DNA of 64,000 nt from Lachnospiraceae bacterium (GTDB lineage Bacteria > Bacillota > Clostridia > Lachnospirales > Lachnospiraceae). Both the position numbers and the translations under genes were made by a program. Position 1 is the stretch's first letter. Each line of letters opens with the position of its first letter. This document shows positions 38,106 through 47,684 of the stretch, piece by piece. The notes beneath the pieces are model-generated. The model ran no database searches and was not told the origin of the DNA. It worked only from the letters and a program-made list of their open reading frames with translations. The stretch spans positions 98,696 to 162,695 of the forward strand of contig JAFQOE010000047.1 in assembly GCA_017395635.1 (NCBI GenBank), written 5' to 3'.

Positions 38106-39326
38106 CTATTGGATATTACCAACTTCTTCAATCGCTTCTCTAAGAATAGCCACTGCTTTATCACAATCCTCTTTTGTAATAATCAATGGTGGAACCATAC
38201 GAATAATTCGATCCGATGTCGCTGTCACCAAGAGTTTCTTCTCCATTGCTTTCACCTTCACCTGAACCGCATCTACATTGTTAAGTTCAAATCCTACCAA
38301 CAAGCCAAGACCACGAACCTCTTTCACATCCGGTAAAGTCTTTAACTGTTCCATAAAGTACTCGCCCATTTCCTTCGCATTCTTAGCAAGATTCTTCTCC
38401 AACAACTCTGTAATCTGTGCATAAGATGCAGCACAACATACCGGATTACCGGAATAAGTACTTCCGTGAGATCCCGGATTCAATGCTTTTGCACATTCTT
38501 CCGTTGCCGCAATTGCACCAATCGGCATTCCGCCACCCATAGCTTTTGCCATGGTAACTGCATCCGGCTTAACACCATAATGCATAAATGCCATTGTCTC
38601 ACCGCAACGACACCATCCGGTCTGTACCTCATCGAACAATAACAACATTCCCTTTTCATCACATAACTTACGTAATCCTTGCAAGAACTCCTTAGTCGCC
38701 GGATATACACCGCCTTCACCCTGAACAGGCTCTACCATAATGGCAACTGTATTCTCTGTACATGCCGCCTCAAAGCTTGCCAAATCATTATAATCCGCAT
38801 ATGTAAATCCCGGTAACAAAGGACCAAATCCCTTTTGAATACCGCTTTCCGGCTGACCGGTAGCAGTTAAGGCTGCAAAGGTTCTACCATGAAAACTCTT
38901 CTTTGCAGTCACAATATGATAATGTTCCGGTCCATATTTCTCTACACCATACTTACGAGCCATCTTTATCATAGCTTCATTGGCTTCTGTTCCGGAATTT
39001 TGGAAAAATACACGATCCATTCCGATATTTTCACAGATTAACTTTGCCAATAATGCTTGCGGAACAGAATATGGATAAAGACTGGTGTGCATCGCCTGTG
39101 CAGCCTGCTCTTGAATGGCTGCCACAACCCTTTCATTACAGTTACCTGCTGAATTCACCGCAATTCCTGCATAAAAATCAAGGTATTCATCACCATCTAC
39201 ATCTTTTACCATAGTGTCTTTCGCTTCTTCCACTACAATCGGAAAACGATATCCAATATCCCACATATACTGATTAGACATTTCAATTATATCCTGCTTT
39301 GTTAAGCCATAATCCTGTGCTTTCAT
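38106..39326 (-). CDS. argD: Acetylornithine aminotransferase
   Basis: A 406-residue class III PLP aminotransferase for the fourth step of arginine synthesis. Visible are FFQNSGTEANEAMIKMAR, the PLP-Asp region LLFDEVQTG, and the Schiff-base Lys in VTMAKAMGGGMPIGA. The candidate ARG box upstream supports arginine rather than GABA or ornithine catabolism. Confidence 0.94.
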   Translation of the reverse strand: MKAQDYGLTKQDIIEMSNQYMWDIGYRFPIVVEEAKDTMVKDVDGDEYLDFYAGIAVNSAGNCNERVVAAIQEQAAQAMHTSLYPYSVPQALLAKLICENIGMDRVFFQNSGTEANEAMIKMARKYGVEKYGPEHYHIVTAKKSFHGRTFAALTATGQPESGIQKGFGPLLPGFTYADYNDLASFEAACTENTVAIMVEPVQGEGGVYPATKEFLQGLRKLCDEKGMLLLFDEVQTGWCRCGETMAFMHYGVKPDAVTMAKAMGGGMPIGAIAATEECAKALNPGSHGSTYSGNPVCCAASYAQITELLEKNLAKNAKEMGEYFMEQLKTLPDVKEVRGLGLLVGFELNNVDAVQVKVKAMEKKLLVTATSDRIIRMVPPLIITKEDCDKAVAILREAIEEVGNIQ

Positions 39327-39418
39327 ACTATATCTCCCTCTTTCTCTTAAGTTGCAAAAAACCTTTCAGTACCTACTCAGTTATAAAGTTTTACCTAATG
39401 ATGTTATAGGTTTTCTAC

Positions 39419-39446
39419 ATTGTACTCTTAATACATTATTTGTCAA
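39419..39446 (-). promoter_or_regulatory. argD promoter
   Basis: -35 TTGACA (39441-39446), a 16-bp spacer and -10 TACAAT (39419-39424) on the minus strand, with a leader of about 90 bp. Confidence 0.75.
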
Positions 39447-39452
39447 TACTTT

Positions 39453-39470
39453 TATGTATTTTTATTCATA
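39453..39470 (-). promoter_or_regulatory. ARG box (ArgR operator) at argD
   Basis: TATGAATAAAAATACATA, one mismatch in the core TGAAT-N4-ATTCA consensus known for ArgR/AhrC. It ends 6 bp upstream of the -35. Expected to give arginine-dependent repression. Confidence 0.65.
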
Positions 39471-39535
39471 ATTGCGCATAAATATACAAACATATTTTCA
39501 TTAACGGCACGATACGTTTAATAACAATCCACACT

Positions 39536-40399
39536 TCAAATATCTTTTTCATTCAAAACATTAATATCCAAGCGATTATAAGGAATCTCTATATCATTTG
39601 CATCAAATAATTCCTTAAGATTTTCTCGTAAATCCCACAGCGTATTCCAATATTCCTCCGTCTTTACCCAGGCACGAATCCCCAATATCATACCACTTTC
39701 GGCAAAGGAATCTATGAATACATCCTTCGGTTCACTAGTAAGAATTCGCTTATCTGCACCTAATAATTCATATACCAGGTCTTTCACCTTCTTAATATCA
39801 CTGTCATATGCAATTGCAATTTTCACTTCCATCTTACGGTTTACTTCATTGGTTACATTCACCAAACTGTTATTGGTTAGAATTCCATTTGGAATCACAA
39901 CCAACTTATTATCGTAAGTTAACAATCTGGTATAAAAAATATCAATTGCAACAACGGTACCTTCCATATTGTTATTATTTTCAACAATATAATCTCCTAC
40001 GCTAAACGGTTTCAATATCAATATCAATACGCCACCTGCAAGATTGGACAACGCGCCCTGCAACGCAAGACCAATTGCCATAGAAGCCGTACCCAGAATC
40101 GTTACAAAACTTGTAACCTCAACACCAACTATGGTTGCTGCTGTAATAAATACTAAAATATAACCAAGCACACGAATAACCGAAAGCAAAAATCCGGCCA
40201 CGGATACTTCTAACTTGGATTTATCAAATGATTTCTTAACAAGTTTCATCACCATGCTTACAATTTTCATGCCGATCACAATGAACAAAACAGCAACCAG
40301 GACACTTCCTGCTTTATCAATAAACCAATTAATCAAATCATCTAATGTCTGCTTTAATAAATTCGCTGACTCTTCCACACTATTTGCCATAATATACAT
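39536..40399 (-). CDS. Small-conductance mechanosensitive channel (MscS family)
   Basis: A 287-residue membrane protein with three N-terminal membrane segments. The pore helix has the Gly/Ala pattern GTASMAIGLALQGALSNLAGG (about 106-126), followed by the cytoplasmic beta domain starting PFSVGDYIV. It releases solutes upon hypo-osmotic shock. Length matches E. coli MscS (286). The start is ATG after AAGGGATGG; an ATG three codons later is possible. Confidence 0.93.
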   Translation of the reverse strand: MYIMANSVEESANLLKQTLDDLINWFIDKAGSVLVAVLFIVIGMKIVSMVMKLVKKSFDKSKLEVSVAGFLLSVIRVLGYILVFITAATIVGVEVTSFVTILGTASMAIGLALQGALSNLAGGVLILILKPFSVGDYIVENNNNMEGTVVAIDIFYTRLLTYDNKLVVIPNGILTNNSLVNVTNEVNRKMEVKIAIAYDSDIKKVKDLVYELLGADKRILTSEPKDVFIDSFAESGMILGIRAWVKTEEYWNTLWDLRENLKELFDANDIEIPYNRLDINVLNEKDI

Positions 40400-40412
40400 A
40401 TACCATCCCTTC

Positions 40413-40439
40413 GTAACTATCCGATACTTTCATAGTTAT
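40413..40439. repeat. Stem-loop repeat, GTAACT/AGTTAC family (copy 2)
   Basis: TAACTAT (40414-40420) pairs with ATAGTTA (40432-40438) around an 11-base loop similar to the other copies (TACTTTC versus TACCTTC). It lies just upstream of the mscS start. Confidence 0.7.
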
Positions 40440-40537
40440 GCTTCACAAATCCTCGAAATCAGTTTCACTGATAAAATTTGCCCACACTTAAATCACTTTC
40501 CTTCGGACATCTATTATTTCATTCCAACAAATATAGT

Positions 40538-40576
40538 AAGGCTATCACAGCTTACCATCAGCTGTGACAGCCCTTA
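40538..40576 (-). terminator. Terminator after glgB
   Basis: AAGGCTATCACAGCT (40538-40552) pairs with AGCTGTGACAGCCCTT (40560-40575); one internal mismatch. Stable GC-rich stem, weak T tract on the minus strand. Confidence 0.7.
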
Positions 40577-40585
40577 TTATATTCC

Positions 40586-42781
40586 TTATACAAGTTTGAA
40601 AATACTCATCGAAAGCGGTGCCAAGCCAATAGTGATGGAATTCTTACGTTCATCACATGCACTGCGCTTGCTCTTTCTCACAACCGCATTCTTGCTTCCA
40701 TCGCCACCAAACTGCAAGTTATCACTGCAGAATACTTCCTTATATTCACCCGGATAAGGTACACCCACCTTATACTTATCATGTGCAACCGGAGTAAAGT
40801 TACATACAACCAATAATGTGTCTTCTTTCTTATCCGTCTTACGTAAAAATGATATAACACTTTCATTAGCTGCTGTTGCATTTACCCATTCAAATCCGAC
40901 TGCATTATCATCACAAGCATACAATGCCGGCTCCGACTTATACAGGTGATTCAACGCTTTCACGTAATTTCTAAGAATCGTATGTGCATCAAAGTCCAAT
41001 AAATCCCAAGCAATTTCGCTATTTTCATTAAAGCCCTTGAACTGTGCAAACTCTTGTCCCATGAACAATAATTTCTTTCCCGGATGTGTCATCATACAAC
41101 CGTATAACAGACGCAAATTCGCAAATTTCTCTTCATATCCACCCGGCATCTGCTCTACAATCGAACCTTTACCGGCAACTACCTCATTATGAGAAAATTC
41201 CAAAATATAATTCTCATCATAGGCAGTCGTCAAACTATTGGTAAGCTTCTTATGCTCATACTTACGATACAAAGGATCTAACGCCATGTAGGATAACAAA
41301 TCATTCATCCATGTTGTATTCCATTTGTAATCAAATCCCATCCCGCCTTCTGTAATATCTCCGGTCAACATCGGCCAACCGGATTCTTCTTCCACAATCA
41401 ACATACATTCCGGAAATCTTTCATTAAGAACTGTATTCAATTCTTTAAAGAATGCAATCGCATCTAAATTCTCATTCCCACCATACTGGTTTGGAATCCA
41501 ATTCCCATAAGATTTTCCATAATCAAGATATAACATGGATGCAACACTATCTATTCTCAATCCATCCAAATGATACTTTGACACCCAATAGATTGCATTA
41601 GATATTAAGTAATTCTTTACCTCATATCTTCCGTAATCGAAAATATAAGTTCCCCATCTTGGATTCTCACTTCTTCTGGAATCTGCCGGTTCATAAAGAG
41701 ATTCACCGTCAAATCTAGCCAACCCATTCTCTGACATAGGGAACTGACTTGGCACCCAATCACAAATGACACCAATGCCTTTGCTGTGCATATAATCCAC
41801 AAAATACATAAAATCTTGAGGTTCACCATAACGAGATGTCGGTGCATAGAACGCAGTTGTCTGATATCCATACGTTCCATCCTGTTCATACTCCATAATT
41901 GGCATTAATTCCACATGGGTGTACCCCATCTCTGTTACATAATCTGCTAATTCTTTTGCTATTTCACGATAGTTAAAAAATTCTCTTCCATCTTTAGGTC
42001 GCTTAAAGGCACCCAAGTGAACTTCATATATGTTCATTGGCATTTTATTTTTAACCAACACATTGTTCTTATAATATGAATCATCTGTCCAATTATATGA
42101 TAAATCCGCAACTTTTGATGCATTTGCCGGACGCAATTCTGTGTAATTGGCATATGGGTCCGGTTTCATAAATGTTGCTCCAGACTTTGTCTGAATTTCA
42201 TATTTGTAAATCTCTCCAACACTAATTTCAGGAATGAACAACTCAAAAATGCCAGAATACTCAATTCGACGCATTGTGTGAACCTTGCCATTCCATGAAT
42301 TGAAATTACCTACAACCGATACGCGCTGTGCATGTGGTGCCCAAACAGCAAAAAGAACACCCCTCACACCATCTAAAATACATGGATGCGCACCTAATTT
42401 CTCATATATTTCATAATGAATTCCATCATTAAATTTACTAATATCAATTGGGTCAATTACCGGCTCAAATGCATAAGGATCTAATATCTTTTTCTTTTTA
42501 CCATCGCCCATGGTAACTTCAAAATAATATACAAAAGTTTGCTGATCCTCTATTTTTACCGAGTAAAATCCTTGTATCCGATCTGACACAAGCTTATATT
42601 TCTTCTTGGTATTTTTTGATACAACTGCAACAGATTCTGCGCCTGGAAAATATGCATTTACATACACTCCGTCTACAGTTTCATGCATACCCAGTATATG
42701 ATGTGGGTTATCATGACAACCTGACACTAATGAATCAACCTCTGCCCAGTTAATTGCAAATACTGGTCTTTTGTTAGTCAT
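40586..42781 (-). CDS. glgB: 1,4-alpha-glucan branching enzyme
   Basis: A 731-residue GH13 enzyme that forms alpha-1,6 branches in glycogen. Order: N-terminal N1 and CBM48 domains (VFAVWAPHAQRVSVVGNFN at about 127-145), the catalytic barrel with the nucleophile Asp in LDGLRIDSVASM and the acid Glu in LIVEEESGWP, and the C-terminal all-beta domain. AGGAGG before ATG. No other glg gene is nearby. Confidence 0.96.
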   Translation of the reverse strand: MTNKRPVFAINWAEVDSLVSGCHDNPHHILGMHETVDGVYVNAYFPGAESVAVVSKNTKKKYKLVSDRIQGFYSVKIEDQQTFVYYFEVTMGDGKKKKILDPYAFEPVIDPIDISKFNDGIHYEIYEKLGAHPCILDGVRGVLFAVWAPHAQRVSVVGNFNSWNGKVHTMRRIEYSGIFELFIPEISVGEIYKYEIQTKSGATFMKPDPYANYTELRPANASKVADLSYNWTDDSYYKNNVLVKNKMPMNIYEVHLGAFKRPKDGREFFNYREIAKELADYVTEMGYTHVELMPIMEYEQDGTYGYQTTAFYAPTSRYGEPQDFMYFVDYMHSKGIGVICDWVPSQFPMSENGLARFDGESLYEPADSRRSENPRWGTYIFDYGRYEVKNYLISNAIYWVSKYHLDGLRIDSVASMLYLDYGKSYGNWIPNQYGGNENLDAIAFFKELNTVLNERFPECMLIVEEESGWPMLTGDITEGGMGFDYKWNTTWMNDLLSYMALDPLYRKYEHKKLTNSLTTAYDENYILEFSHNEVVAGKGSIVEQMPGGYEEKFANLRLLYGCMMTHPGKKLLFMGQEFAQFKGFNENSEIAWDLLDFDAHTILRNYVKALNHLYKSEPALYACDDNAVGFEWVNATAANESVISFLRKTDKKEDTLLVVCNFTPVAHDKYKVGVPYPGEYKEVFCSDNLQFGGDGSKNAVVRKSKRSACDERKNSITIGLAPLSMSIFKLV

Positions 42782-42819
42782 ACTTTCCTCCTAAATATAA
42801 ATTCAACCTGTAAATTCAG

Positions 42820-42848
42820 AAAACGGCACCCAACAAAGCGCCGTTTAA
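42820..42848 (-). terminator. Weak terminator after the P-loop kinase gene
   Basis: AAACGGC (42821-42827) pairs with GCCGTTT (42840-42846), followed on the minus strand by TTTTC within the stem end. Possibly a partial stop before glgB. Confidence 0.45.
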
Positions 42849-42855
42849 TTCTATA

Positions 42856-43425
42856 TTACTCGCCTCTCAACTGTTTTACTACTCGTTTAATTGATTCGTT
42901 ATATTCTTCTTCCGAAGAATTTTCAAATACAATTAGCTCTTTAATATTATCCGGCTGATTAAAGTTACAACCCGCAATATATTCATCCCAATTCTCAAGT
43001 TTCCAAGTATCTCTATCAGAATTACGCTTAATCATTCTTTCCTTGCATACTTCTACACGAGTATTTACCCAAATCACAACCAACTCAGCCCCATGCTTTG
43101 CCAATTGTTCTCTTAAAGAATCCAAATACTCATCATCACGAATCTCATCTGTAAATGGCGCATTAATCAAAACAGTATCATTATAATCTAATGCTTCCAT
43201 TGCCAAATCTAAGACACAATAATATTCATAGTCACGAATTTCTCTCTGAAAGAAATCAGAAGATCTATTATACTCCTCTCCTGCCACCTTGAAAATCTGC
43301 TTAGATAATACAATCAATGTATCCTTATCCAAATATACACAATTGTTCAAAGCCTTCGCTAACTGCTTTGAAATAAATGTTTTTCCACATGCAGGTGGTG
43401 ATGTAACTAATATTAAATGTTTCAT
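42856..43425 (-). CDS. P-loop NTPase, AAA/zeta-toxin-like kinase family
   Basis: A 189-residue protein with a variant Walker A SPPACGKT (9-16), where the first Gly is replaced by Ser, and a putative Walker B in DTVLINAPFTD (about 83-93). KERMIKRNSDRDTWK looks like the lid Arg region of small-molecule kinases. The substrate is unknown. It has its own strong promoter and an AAGGAGG site. A toxin role is unlikely without an antitoxin partner. Confidence 0.75.
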   Translation of the reverse strand: MKHLILVTSPPACGKTFISKQLAKALNNCVYLDKDTLIVLSKQIFKVAGEEYNRSSDFFQREIRDYEYYCVLDLAMEALDYNDTVLINAPFTDEIRDDEYLDSLREQLAKHGAELVVIWVNTRVEVCKERMIKRNSDRDTWKLENWDEYIAGCNFNQPDNIKELIVFENSSEEEYNESIKRVVKQLRGE

Positions 43426-43499
43426 TATATATATGCCTCCTTTATACCTCTCTGGCTTAATCTTCTTCTGTACTCAATCTAGTACGACAATTAAACCAA

Positions 43500-43528
43500 A
43501 TTATAGCATATTTCCAAAGGCTTGACAA
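43500..43528 (-). promoter_or_regulatory. Promoter of the P-loop kinase gene
   Basis: -35 TTGTCA (43523-43528), a 17-bp spacer and an extended -10 TGCTATAAT (TATAAT at 43500-43505) on the minus strand. A GTACT/AGTAC hairpin follows in the leader. Confidence 0.75.
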
Positions 43529-43559
43529 TGCGTTTACTCGCAAATATCCAAATTTTCAT

Positions 43560-44336
43560 CTATAGTAAATAATTTTTCATACTTTTAAGTGCTGATTTTT
43601 CCAATCTCGACACTTGTGCCTGAGAAATAGAAATCTCATCCGCCACTTCCGTTTGTGTTTTTCCTTCAAAGAAACGTAATCGTATAATATTATATTCCCG
43701 TTCGGATAATCGATTCATCGCTTCTTTCAAAGATATATTTTCAACCCAACTTTCTTCTTTATTCTTTTTATCACTAACCTGATCCATAATATAAAGAGTA
43801 TCTCCGCCTTCTTGATATACCGGATCATACAAAGATACCGGTGTCGCAATCGCATCTAATGCCATTACCACCATTTCTTTTTCCATGTCAATTTCTCTCG
43901 CAATTTCATCAATAGTCGGTTCCCTATCTTCTTCCCTCACAATTCGTTCCTTTGTATATATTGCTTTATACGCAATATCCCTCAAAGAGCGTGATACTCG
44001 TATAGAATTATTATCTCTCAAATATCTTCTACACTCACCAATTATCATTGGCACAGCATAGGTTGAAAACTTAACATTCAGACTTCGGTCAAAATTATCA
44101 ATTGCTTTCATCAAACCGATACATCCCACCTGAAATAAATCATCTGCATTTTCTGATGATGCAGAAAAACGTTGAATCACACTTAATACCAGCCTCAAAT
44201 TACCTTCTATTAATTGCTCTCTTGCATCTTTATCCCCTTGTTCAATACGAATAAACAATTCGTTCTTTTCCTCATTGGTAAGCAGTGGTAATTTCGCAGT
44301 ATTCACTCCGCATATAACGACTTTATTAAGCGCCAT
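43560..44336 (-). CDS. sigG: Sporulation sigma factor G
   Basis: A 258-residue late forespore sigma factor. It begins with the family-specific NKVVICGVNTAKLPLLTNEE, followed by region 2 (DDLFQVGCIGLMKAIDNFD) and region 4.2 ending SISQAQVSRLEKSALKSMK. AAGGAGG before ATG. It follows sigE after 92 bp, the conserved spoIIGA-sigE-sigG order. A clear sigma-F/G promoter in the gap was not identified. Confidence 0.97.
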   Translation of the reverse strand: MALNKVVICGVNTAKLPLLTNEEKNELFIRIEQGDKDAREQLIEGNLRLVLSVIQRFSASSENADDLFQVGCIGLMKAIDNFDRSLNVKFSTYAVPMIIGECRRYLRDNNSIRVSRSLRDIAYKAIYTKERIVREEDREPTIDEIAREIDMEKEMVVMALDAIATPVSLYDPVYQEGGDTLYIMDQVSDKKNKEESWVENISLKEAMNRLSEREYNIIRLRFFEGKTQTEVADEISISQAQVSRLEKSALKSMKNYLL

Positions 44337-44428
44337 TTCACCGTCCTCCTTAACTAGTTTCTATACTGTTAAGGATTCACAAATGAGGGTATGTTTATAC
44401 CAACTTCACACCACCAATTTTTTCCTAG

Positions 44429-45166
44429 TTAGGAACCAATTCGTATCATTTCCTTCTTCAATCTCTTCATTATTTTCTTTTCCAATCTGGATATATACGA
44501 TTGAGAAATTCCTAATAAGTCTGCGACTTCCTTTTGCGTCAACTCTTCTCCATCCTCATTATTCAATCCAAACCGAAGTTCCACAATTGTCTTTTCTCTT
44601 TCTGAGAGGATTTGCATTGCTTTTTTTAACAAATCTTTATCTACTTCATTTTCTAAATCTCTATAAATCAAATCCTCTTCCGTACCTAATATATCAGAAA
44701 GTAACAGTTCATTCCCATCCCAATCCACATTTAACGGCTCATCAATAGAAACCTCCATTTTAGTTTTTGCACTTCGACGCAAGTACATCAATATTTCATT
44801 TTCTATACACCTCGAAGCATACGTCGCCAACTTTATTTTCTTATCTAATTTAAATGTATTAATCGCCTTTATCAAACCAATCGTTCCTATTGATATCAAA
44901 TCCTCTACACCTACACCTGTATTATCAAACTTCTTGGCAATATATACAACTAAACGCAAATTGCGTTCAATCAGAATACTTTTAACCTGCATATCATCAT
45001 ACAACTCTAATTTTTCCAAAAGATTTCTTTCTTCCTCTAACTCCAACGGAGGAGGTAAAATATCAGAACCTCCAATATAATGAATCTCATTTTTCGGCAT
45101 CAAAAACATACTTGCCACATTTTTAACCATGGTAAGTTTAAATTTATCATTATTGATTACATTCAC
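44429..45166 (-). CDS. sigE: Sporulation sigma factor E (pro-form)
   Basis: A 245-residue early mother-cell sigma factor. Region 2 is [19 protein letters not shown] and region 4 ends [19 protein letters not shown]. The preceding segment with [12 protein letters not shown] marks the pro-sigma-E processing area. I take the GTG at 45166, with GGAGG eight bases upstream, as start. A longer frame to 45253 would overlap spoIIGA by 65 bp. The N-terminal pro-sequence is removed by SpoIIGA, encoded just upstream. Confidence 0.95.
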   Translation of the reverse strand: MNVINNDKFKLTMVKNVASMFLMPKNEIHYIGGSDILPPPLELEEERNLLEKLELYDDMQVKSILIERNLRLVVYIAKKFDNTGVGVEDLISIGTIGLIKAINTFKLDKKIKLATYASRCIENEILMYLRRSAKTKMEVSIDEPLNVDWDGNELLLSDILGTEEDLIYRDLENEVDKDLLKKAMQILSEREKTIVELRFGLNNEDGEELTQKEVADLLGISQSYISRLEKKIMKRLKKEMIRIGS

Positions 45167-45188
45167 TCTACTATCCTCCAAACCAATC

Positions 45189-46052
45189 TTAAATGCACTC
45201 TTTATGCAACAGCCCTTGGTATACCCTTCCGGCAAATAAATCATCCGAAACAATCGCTACCGGTTGTTTTATCAACACAGAATCTTCTCCTAAAACTCTC
45301 ATCTCATCCATCAGCATACAAAGTATTTTTCCGGACATACTTCCTACACTTTGATATGAAATTTCATGAAAGCAAACTGTCTTTTGTGTTTGGCAAGAAA
45401 GCAAATCATCATAATTCAACCTTCCACTTTTTATGTACTGCTCAACGATTAGCTGTTCTTCTTCTATCATACACTTGCAAACAACATTTTCACTTAGTAC
45501 AACCACAGGTTTCTGAAATATCGGATCTATCAACAAATTACCTGTATCCATGTACAATGTCTCTAGAACCATTTTTTCTCTATGTTTAATTTGCACCAAA
45601 TACATGTTATTATTACGTTTTATTGTTTTTCGTAAACATAGCAAGAAAACCATGATACATATAACACTTACAGCAAATAACAAAGTCCATTGTAATATCT
45701 GTAATACTGCAATATGAAATATATATCTCAAATAATTCATTATACTTCCTATCAGAACCATAATCGTGGTGGAAAGGAACCATGTACGAACAAAAGACCA
45801 ACGTCTTTCCCAATAAGGTATCGCCACTGCTCCTATGCTGATTCCAACAAGAATAAAAATCCCTTTCCATCCAATTAACAAGAATGGAAACAAAATAAAA
45901 ACCAGAAGTGACATTGATGCAAAAACGGCTCCCATAATCAATTTTACAAATCGAATTTTCTTCTTTGTAATAACACCGGTTAAATACAATACTGTAAAAT
46001 CAACAATAAAATTAATTAAAAAAATAACGTCGAAGTAAACCGTAATTTGCAA
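45189..46052 (-). CDS. spoIIGA: Sigma-E processing peptidase SpoIIGA
   Basis: A 287-residue aspartic protease that cleaves pro-sigma-E at the sporulation septum. It has about five N-terminal membrane segments, starting [15 protein letters not shown], and a cytoplasmic protease domain with the catalytic Asp in [11 protein letters not shown]. The start is TTG at 46052 behind GGGAGGG; upstream in-frame ATGs would lie in the promoter. It is 22 bp before sigE. Confidence 0.95.
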   Translation of the reverse strand: MQITVYFDVIFLINFIVDFTVLYLTGVITKKKIRFVKLIMGAVFASMSLLVFILFPFLLIGWKGIFILVGISIGAVAIPYWERRWSFVRTWFLSTTIMVLIGSIMNYLRYIFHIAVLQILQWTLLFAVSVICIMVFLLCLRKTIKRNNNMYLVQIKHREKMVLETLYMDTGNLLIDPIFQKPVVVLSENVVCKCMIEEEQLIVEQYIKSGRLNYDDLLSCQTQKTVCFHEISYQSVGSMSGKILCMLMDEMRVLGEDSVLIKQPVAIVSDDLFAGRVYQGLLHKECI

Positions 46053-46080
46053 AATATCCCTCCCGTTTCTTTCAATGAAA

Positions 46081-46114
46081 AGTATACAAAAACTCATCAT
46101 CAAAAAAAGTCGAA
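46081..46114 (-). promoter_or_regulatory. spoIIG-type promoter with a 0A box at the -35 region
   Basis: -10 TATACT (46081-46086) on the minus strand has no good -35 at 17 bp. At the -35 position lies AGTCGAA read on the plus strand (46108-46114), one mismatch to the Spo0A box TGTCGAA. This matches the B. subtilis spoIIG promoter, where Spo0A-P activates a sigma-A promoter with long spacing. Confidence 0.65.
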
Positions 46115-46133
46115 TCCACGTTCCATATAACGC

Positions 46134-46171
46134 AAAAAGCGATTGACAAATATAGACTTGTCAATCGCTTT
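46134..46171 (-). terminator. ftsZ terminator
   Basis: AAGCGATTGACAA (from 46138) pairs with TTGTCAATCGCTT (46158-46170). On the minus strand the stem is followed by TTTTTGCG. It separates ftsZ from the sporulation-specific spoIIGA-sigE unit. Confidence 0.88.
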
Positions 46172-46199
46172 ACAATTCAACTTTCACTTAAGTGTACTA

Positions 46200-47552
46200 T
46201 TATCTTCTCTTTAAAAACTCTGGAATCTTAATACTTCCATCTGCTTCCTGCTTAGGCGCCTGTGGTCTTGCTGTAGTTACAGGTGTTGCCTGTGCAGTCG
46301 AATTCATTGTACCACCCTGTGCATTATTCAAAAATGATGGTTTTGCAGGAGCCTTAGGCTGTGGTGTAGCCATAGGTTGTCCAACATAAGTTGGTGATGG
46401 TTGTCCCGCATTGAATCCTGTTTGTGTTGTCTCTGGCGTTGCAGCCTGTGGACGATAAGACGGCTGTGTAGGCTGTGCAACCGGATTCGACAATGTTGGC
46501 TGAACCGGGGTTGGTGCTGGCGCTGGTGTTGGTGCTGGTGCCGGCTTAACAAATGTTGGCGCTACACCTTGTCCAAAACTTCCATATGCATTTCGCTTAG
46601 CTGCCTGCTCAATACCAGTAGCAATAATTGTAATACTTACTTCTTCACCTAACGTCTCATTATCAACTGTACCAAAAATAATATTCACATCTTCACCAGC
46701 AGCTTCTGTTAAATAATTAACTGCATCGTAAGCTTCAATCATACCGATATTACCAGCAAAGTTAATGATAATATCTGTTGCACCGGAAACTGTTGTTTCA
46801 AGCAATGGAGATTCCATAGCCTGTTTAATTGCTTCAACTGCCTTATCTTCTCCACTTCCACGTCCAATACCAATATGTGCAATACCCTTATCGCGCATAA
46901 CTGACTGAATATCCGCAAAGTCAAGATTAATAATACCAGGACTCTGAATCAAATCTGTAACGCCCTGAACACCCTGCTGTAAAACCTCATCTGCTTTCTT
47001 CAATGCATCCGGAATAGTTGTTCTTTTATCACAAATCTGCAATAACTTATCATTAGGAACAACAATCAATGTATCTACATGTTCTTTCAATCTATCAATA
47101 CCAGCAATTGCATTATTCATACGTGGTTTACCTTCAAAAGAGAAAGGCTTTGTAACAACACCCACTGTTAAAATACCAAGATTCTTAGCAATCTCTGCAA
47201 CTACAGGTGCAGCACCGGTACCCGTACCGCCACCCATACCACAGGTGACAAATACCATATCTGCATCCTTCACTAATTCTGTAATCTCTTCTCTATTCTC
47301 TTCGATTGCACCGGCTCCAACCTCAGGTTTTGCACCAGCTCCCAATCCCTTAGTAAGTTTCTCACCAATCTGAATCTTGGTAGGTGCCTTTGATGTAGCC
47401 AACACCTGTTTATCTGTATTAATGGCAACTAAGTCCACTCCATTAATGTTCTCATCAATCATTCTGTTAACCGCATTGTTTCCAGCTCCACCCACTCCAA
47501 TTACTAAAATCTTTGCAGGTCCTTTGTCTTCAAATGTTTTTATTTCAAGCAA
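46200..47552 (-). CDS. ftsZ: Cell division protein FtsZ
   Basis: A 450-residue tubulin-like GTPase that forms the Z ring. The GTP-binding signature [12 protein letters not shown] is at about 105-116, and NFADIQSVM is the T7 loop region (LDFADIQ). The C-terminal linker is long and Pro/Ala/Gln/Thr-rich (about 310-440), ending in the conserved peptide [10 protein letters not shown] that binds FtsA/SepF-type partners. The TTG at 47552 has AAGGAGG eight bases upstream, so the 12-codon ATG extension is not used. Confidence 0.97.
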   Translation of the reverse strand: MLEIKTFEDKGPAKILVIGVGGAGNNAVNRMIDENINGVDLVAINTDKQVLATSKAPTKIQIGEKLTKGLGAGAKPEVGAGAIEENREEITELVKDADMVFVTCGMGGGTGTGAAPVVAEIAKNLGILTVGVVTKPFSFEGKPRMNNAIAGIDRLKEHVDTLIVVPNDKLLQICDKRTTIPDALKKADEVLQQGVQGVTDLIQSPGIINLDFADIQSVMRDKGIAHIGIGRGSGEDKAVEAIKQAMESPLLETTVSGATDIIINFAGNIGMIEAYDAVNYLTEAAGEDVNIIFGTVDNETLGEEVSITIIATGIEQAAKRNAYGSFGQGVAPTFVKPAPAPTPAPAPTPVQPTLSNPVAQPTQPSYRPQAATPETTQTGFNAGQPSPTYVGQPMATPQPKAPAKPSFLNNAQGGTMNSTAQATPVTTARPQAPKQEADGSIKIPEFLKRR

Positions 47553-47606
47553 GGTTATATCCTCCTTATATAAATTTTTCTTATTCATTAGTAAACATAT
47601 AAATAT

Positions 47607-47635
47607 ATAATACTGTTTTTTTGTAAAATAATCAA
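47607..47635 (-). promoter_or_regulatory. ftsZ promoter
   Basis: -35 TTGATT (47630-47635), a 17-bp spacer and -10 TATTAT (47607-47612) on the minus strand, in the gap after ftsQ. Confidence 0.6.
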
Positions 47636-47684
47636 CCCTATATTTAACGAAAAATACGAAATATCAAGATAATTTTTGTTATAA

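Noticed and set aside
40215..40757. A 180-residue plus-strand open frame
   Set aside because: Antisense to mscS and glgB and crosses the glgB terminator; no ribosome binding site or family match.
42856..43425. Zeta-type toxin of a toxin-antitoxin pair
   Set aside because: No small antitoxin gene precedes it, and the P-loop is of the general small-kinase type.
45080..45589. A 169-residue plus-strand open frame
   Set aside because: Antisense to sigE and spoIIGA, both of which have clear motifs.
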